DNA from: an uncultured Prevotella sp. | GTDB taxonomy: Bacteria > Bacteroidota > Bacteroidia > Bacteroidales > Bacteroidaceae | DNA length: 22,716 nt | Assembly (NCBI GenBank): GCA_900770845.1 | Contig: CAAGLS010000239.1 | Coordinates: 1-22,716, forward strand | Direction of reading: 5' to 3' | Position numbers and translations under genes: made by a program | Notes under the pieces: generated by a model | Told to the model about the DNA's origin: nothing | Databases searched by the model: none | The model's input: the letters and a program-made list of their open reading frames with translations, nothing else | In this document: positions 22,426-22,716 of the stretch, piece after piece | Position numbering within the stretch: position 1 is the stretch's first letter | Layout: the number at the start of each line of letters is the position of its first letter

Positions 22426-22716
22426 CTATTGGAGTTTGCCGAAATCGTTGCCCAATAGTTGCTTCAGTTCGTCCACAGTCAGGAAATGATCATCTTCCTG
22501 TATCGTGTTCCAACGGGACGTGACATTGATGATTTCGCCTACAGCATCCACATATACGGCAATAAAGGATAGTCCGTATCTGTCCTTGGGGAATCCATCG
22601 CCGTATTGCTTGGGGATGCTTTCGGATCGTTCCGTTTCAACACATAGAGGGTATTCTTGCCGTTCTTGGCGTAGAGGTTGAAGATGTCCTCGCCATAGGT
22701 GATACACCATTCATCA
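22426..22716 (-). pseudogene. Hypothetical protein, partial, with a one-base frameshift
   Basis: The C-terminal part reads cleanly from about 22618 down to the stop at 22426: SIPKQYGDGFPKDRYG, LSFIAVYVDAVGEI, NVTSRWNTIQEDDHF, ending QLLGNDFGKLQ. Upstream, the natural-looking protein is in another frame: DEWCITYGEDIFNLYAKNGK then NTLYVLKRNDPKA. The two join sensibly if one base is restored near 22615-22622. So the gene carries a single-base deletion, or a sequence error, or is frameshifted in translation. The N-terminus lies outside the window. It resembles uncharacterised Bacteroidetes proteins with a WC..YGE start and a SRWN segment; the function is unknown to me. Confidence 0.6.

Overview
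The window looks like a Bacteroidales chromosome, most likely Prevotella/Segatella or a close relative. The reasons are: repeated Bacteroidetes-type -7 promoter motifs (TAnnTTTG) upstream of genes, weak or absent Shine-Dalgarno sites, a FeoA-FeoB fusion followed by a small Cys-rich Feo partner, a large two-repeat acyl-CoA dehydratase activase, a bacterial myo-inositol-phosphate synthase, and BspA-type leucine-rich repeats. The genus is inference. No rRNA, tRNA, CRISPR array or transposase gene was seen.

Region 1 (1-14.4 kb, GC-rich, housekeeping/core). From the left: a partial acyl-CoA dehydratase activase (-) behind a promoter that carries a perfect 24-bp palindromic operator; about 850 bp of gene-free sequence rich in hairpins and 22-bp-period repeats; the ferrous-iron uptake pair feoAB plus Cys-rich protein (-); a two-component regulator and sensor kinase pair (+) whose promoter precedes a leader carrying a 27-bp tandem repeat; a small conserved-looking protein (-); ino1 (+) closed by a 34-bp perfect palindrome terminator; then a leftward series frr-rsgA (abutting), aldose epimerase, CDF zinc exporter and an outer-membrane barrel protein.

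Region 2 (14.4-16.7 kb, junction). A promoter drives a structured leader of about 235 nt with two mutually exclusive pairings, followed by a 32-residue peptide gene. A second 22-bp-period repeat array follows. Then come two 194-bp foldback MITE copies in opposite orientation. They bracket a HigB-HigA toxin-antitoxin module and a remnant reading frame.

Region 3 (16.7-22.7 kb, visibly more AT-rich, accessory). Three small unrecognised genes precede a tightly overlapping three-gene operon: a PD-(D/E)XK-type nuclease, a fusion of an RNase J-like beta-CASP metallo-beta-lactamase nuclease with a middle domain and BspA-type leucine-rich repeats, and a calcineurin-like metallophosphoesterase. Three predicted metal-dependent hydrolases with overlapping reading frames, one carrying a recognition-type repeat domain, beside a MITE-borne toxin-antitoxin module, make this the best candidate for an undescribed (possibly defence or RNA-processing) system. 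A shared terminator separates it from a convergent gene that runs off the window and carries a one-base frameshift.
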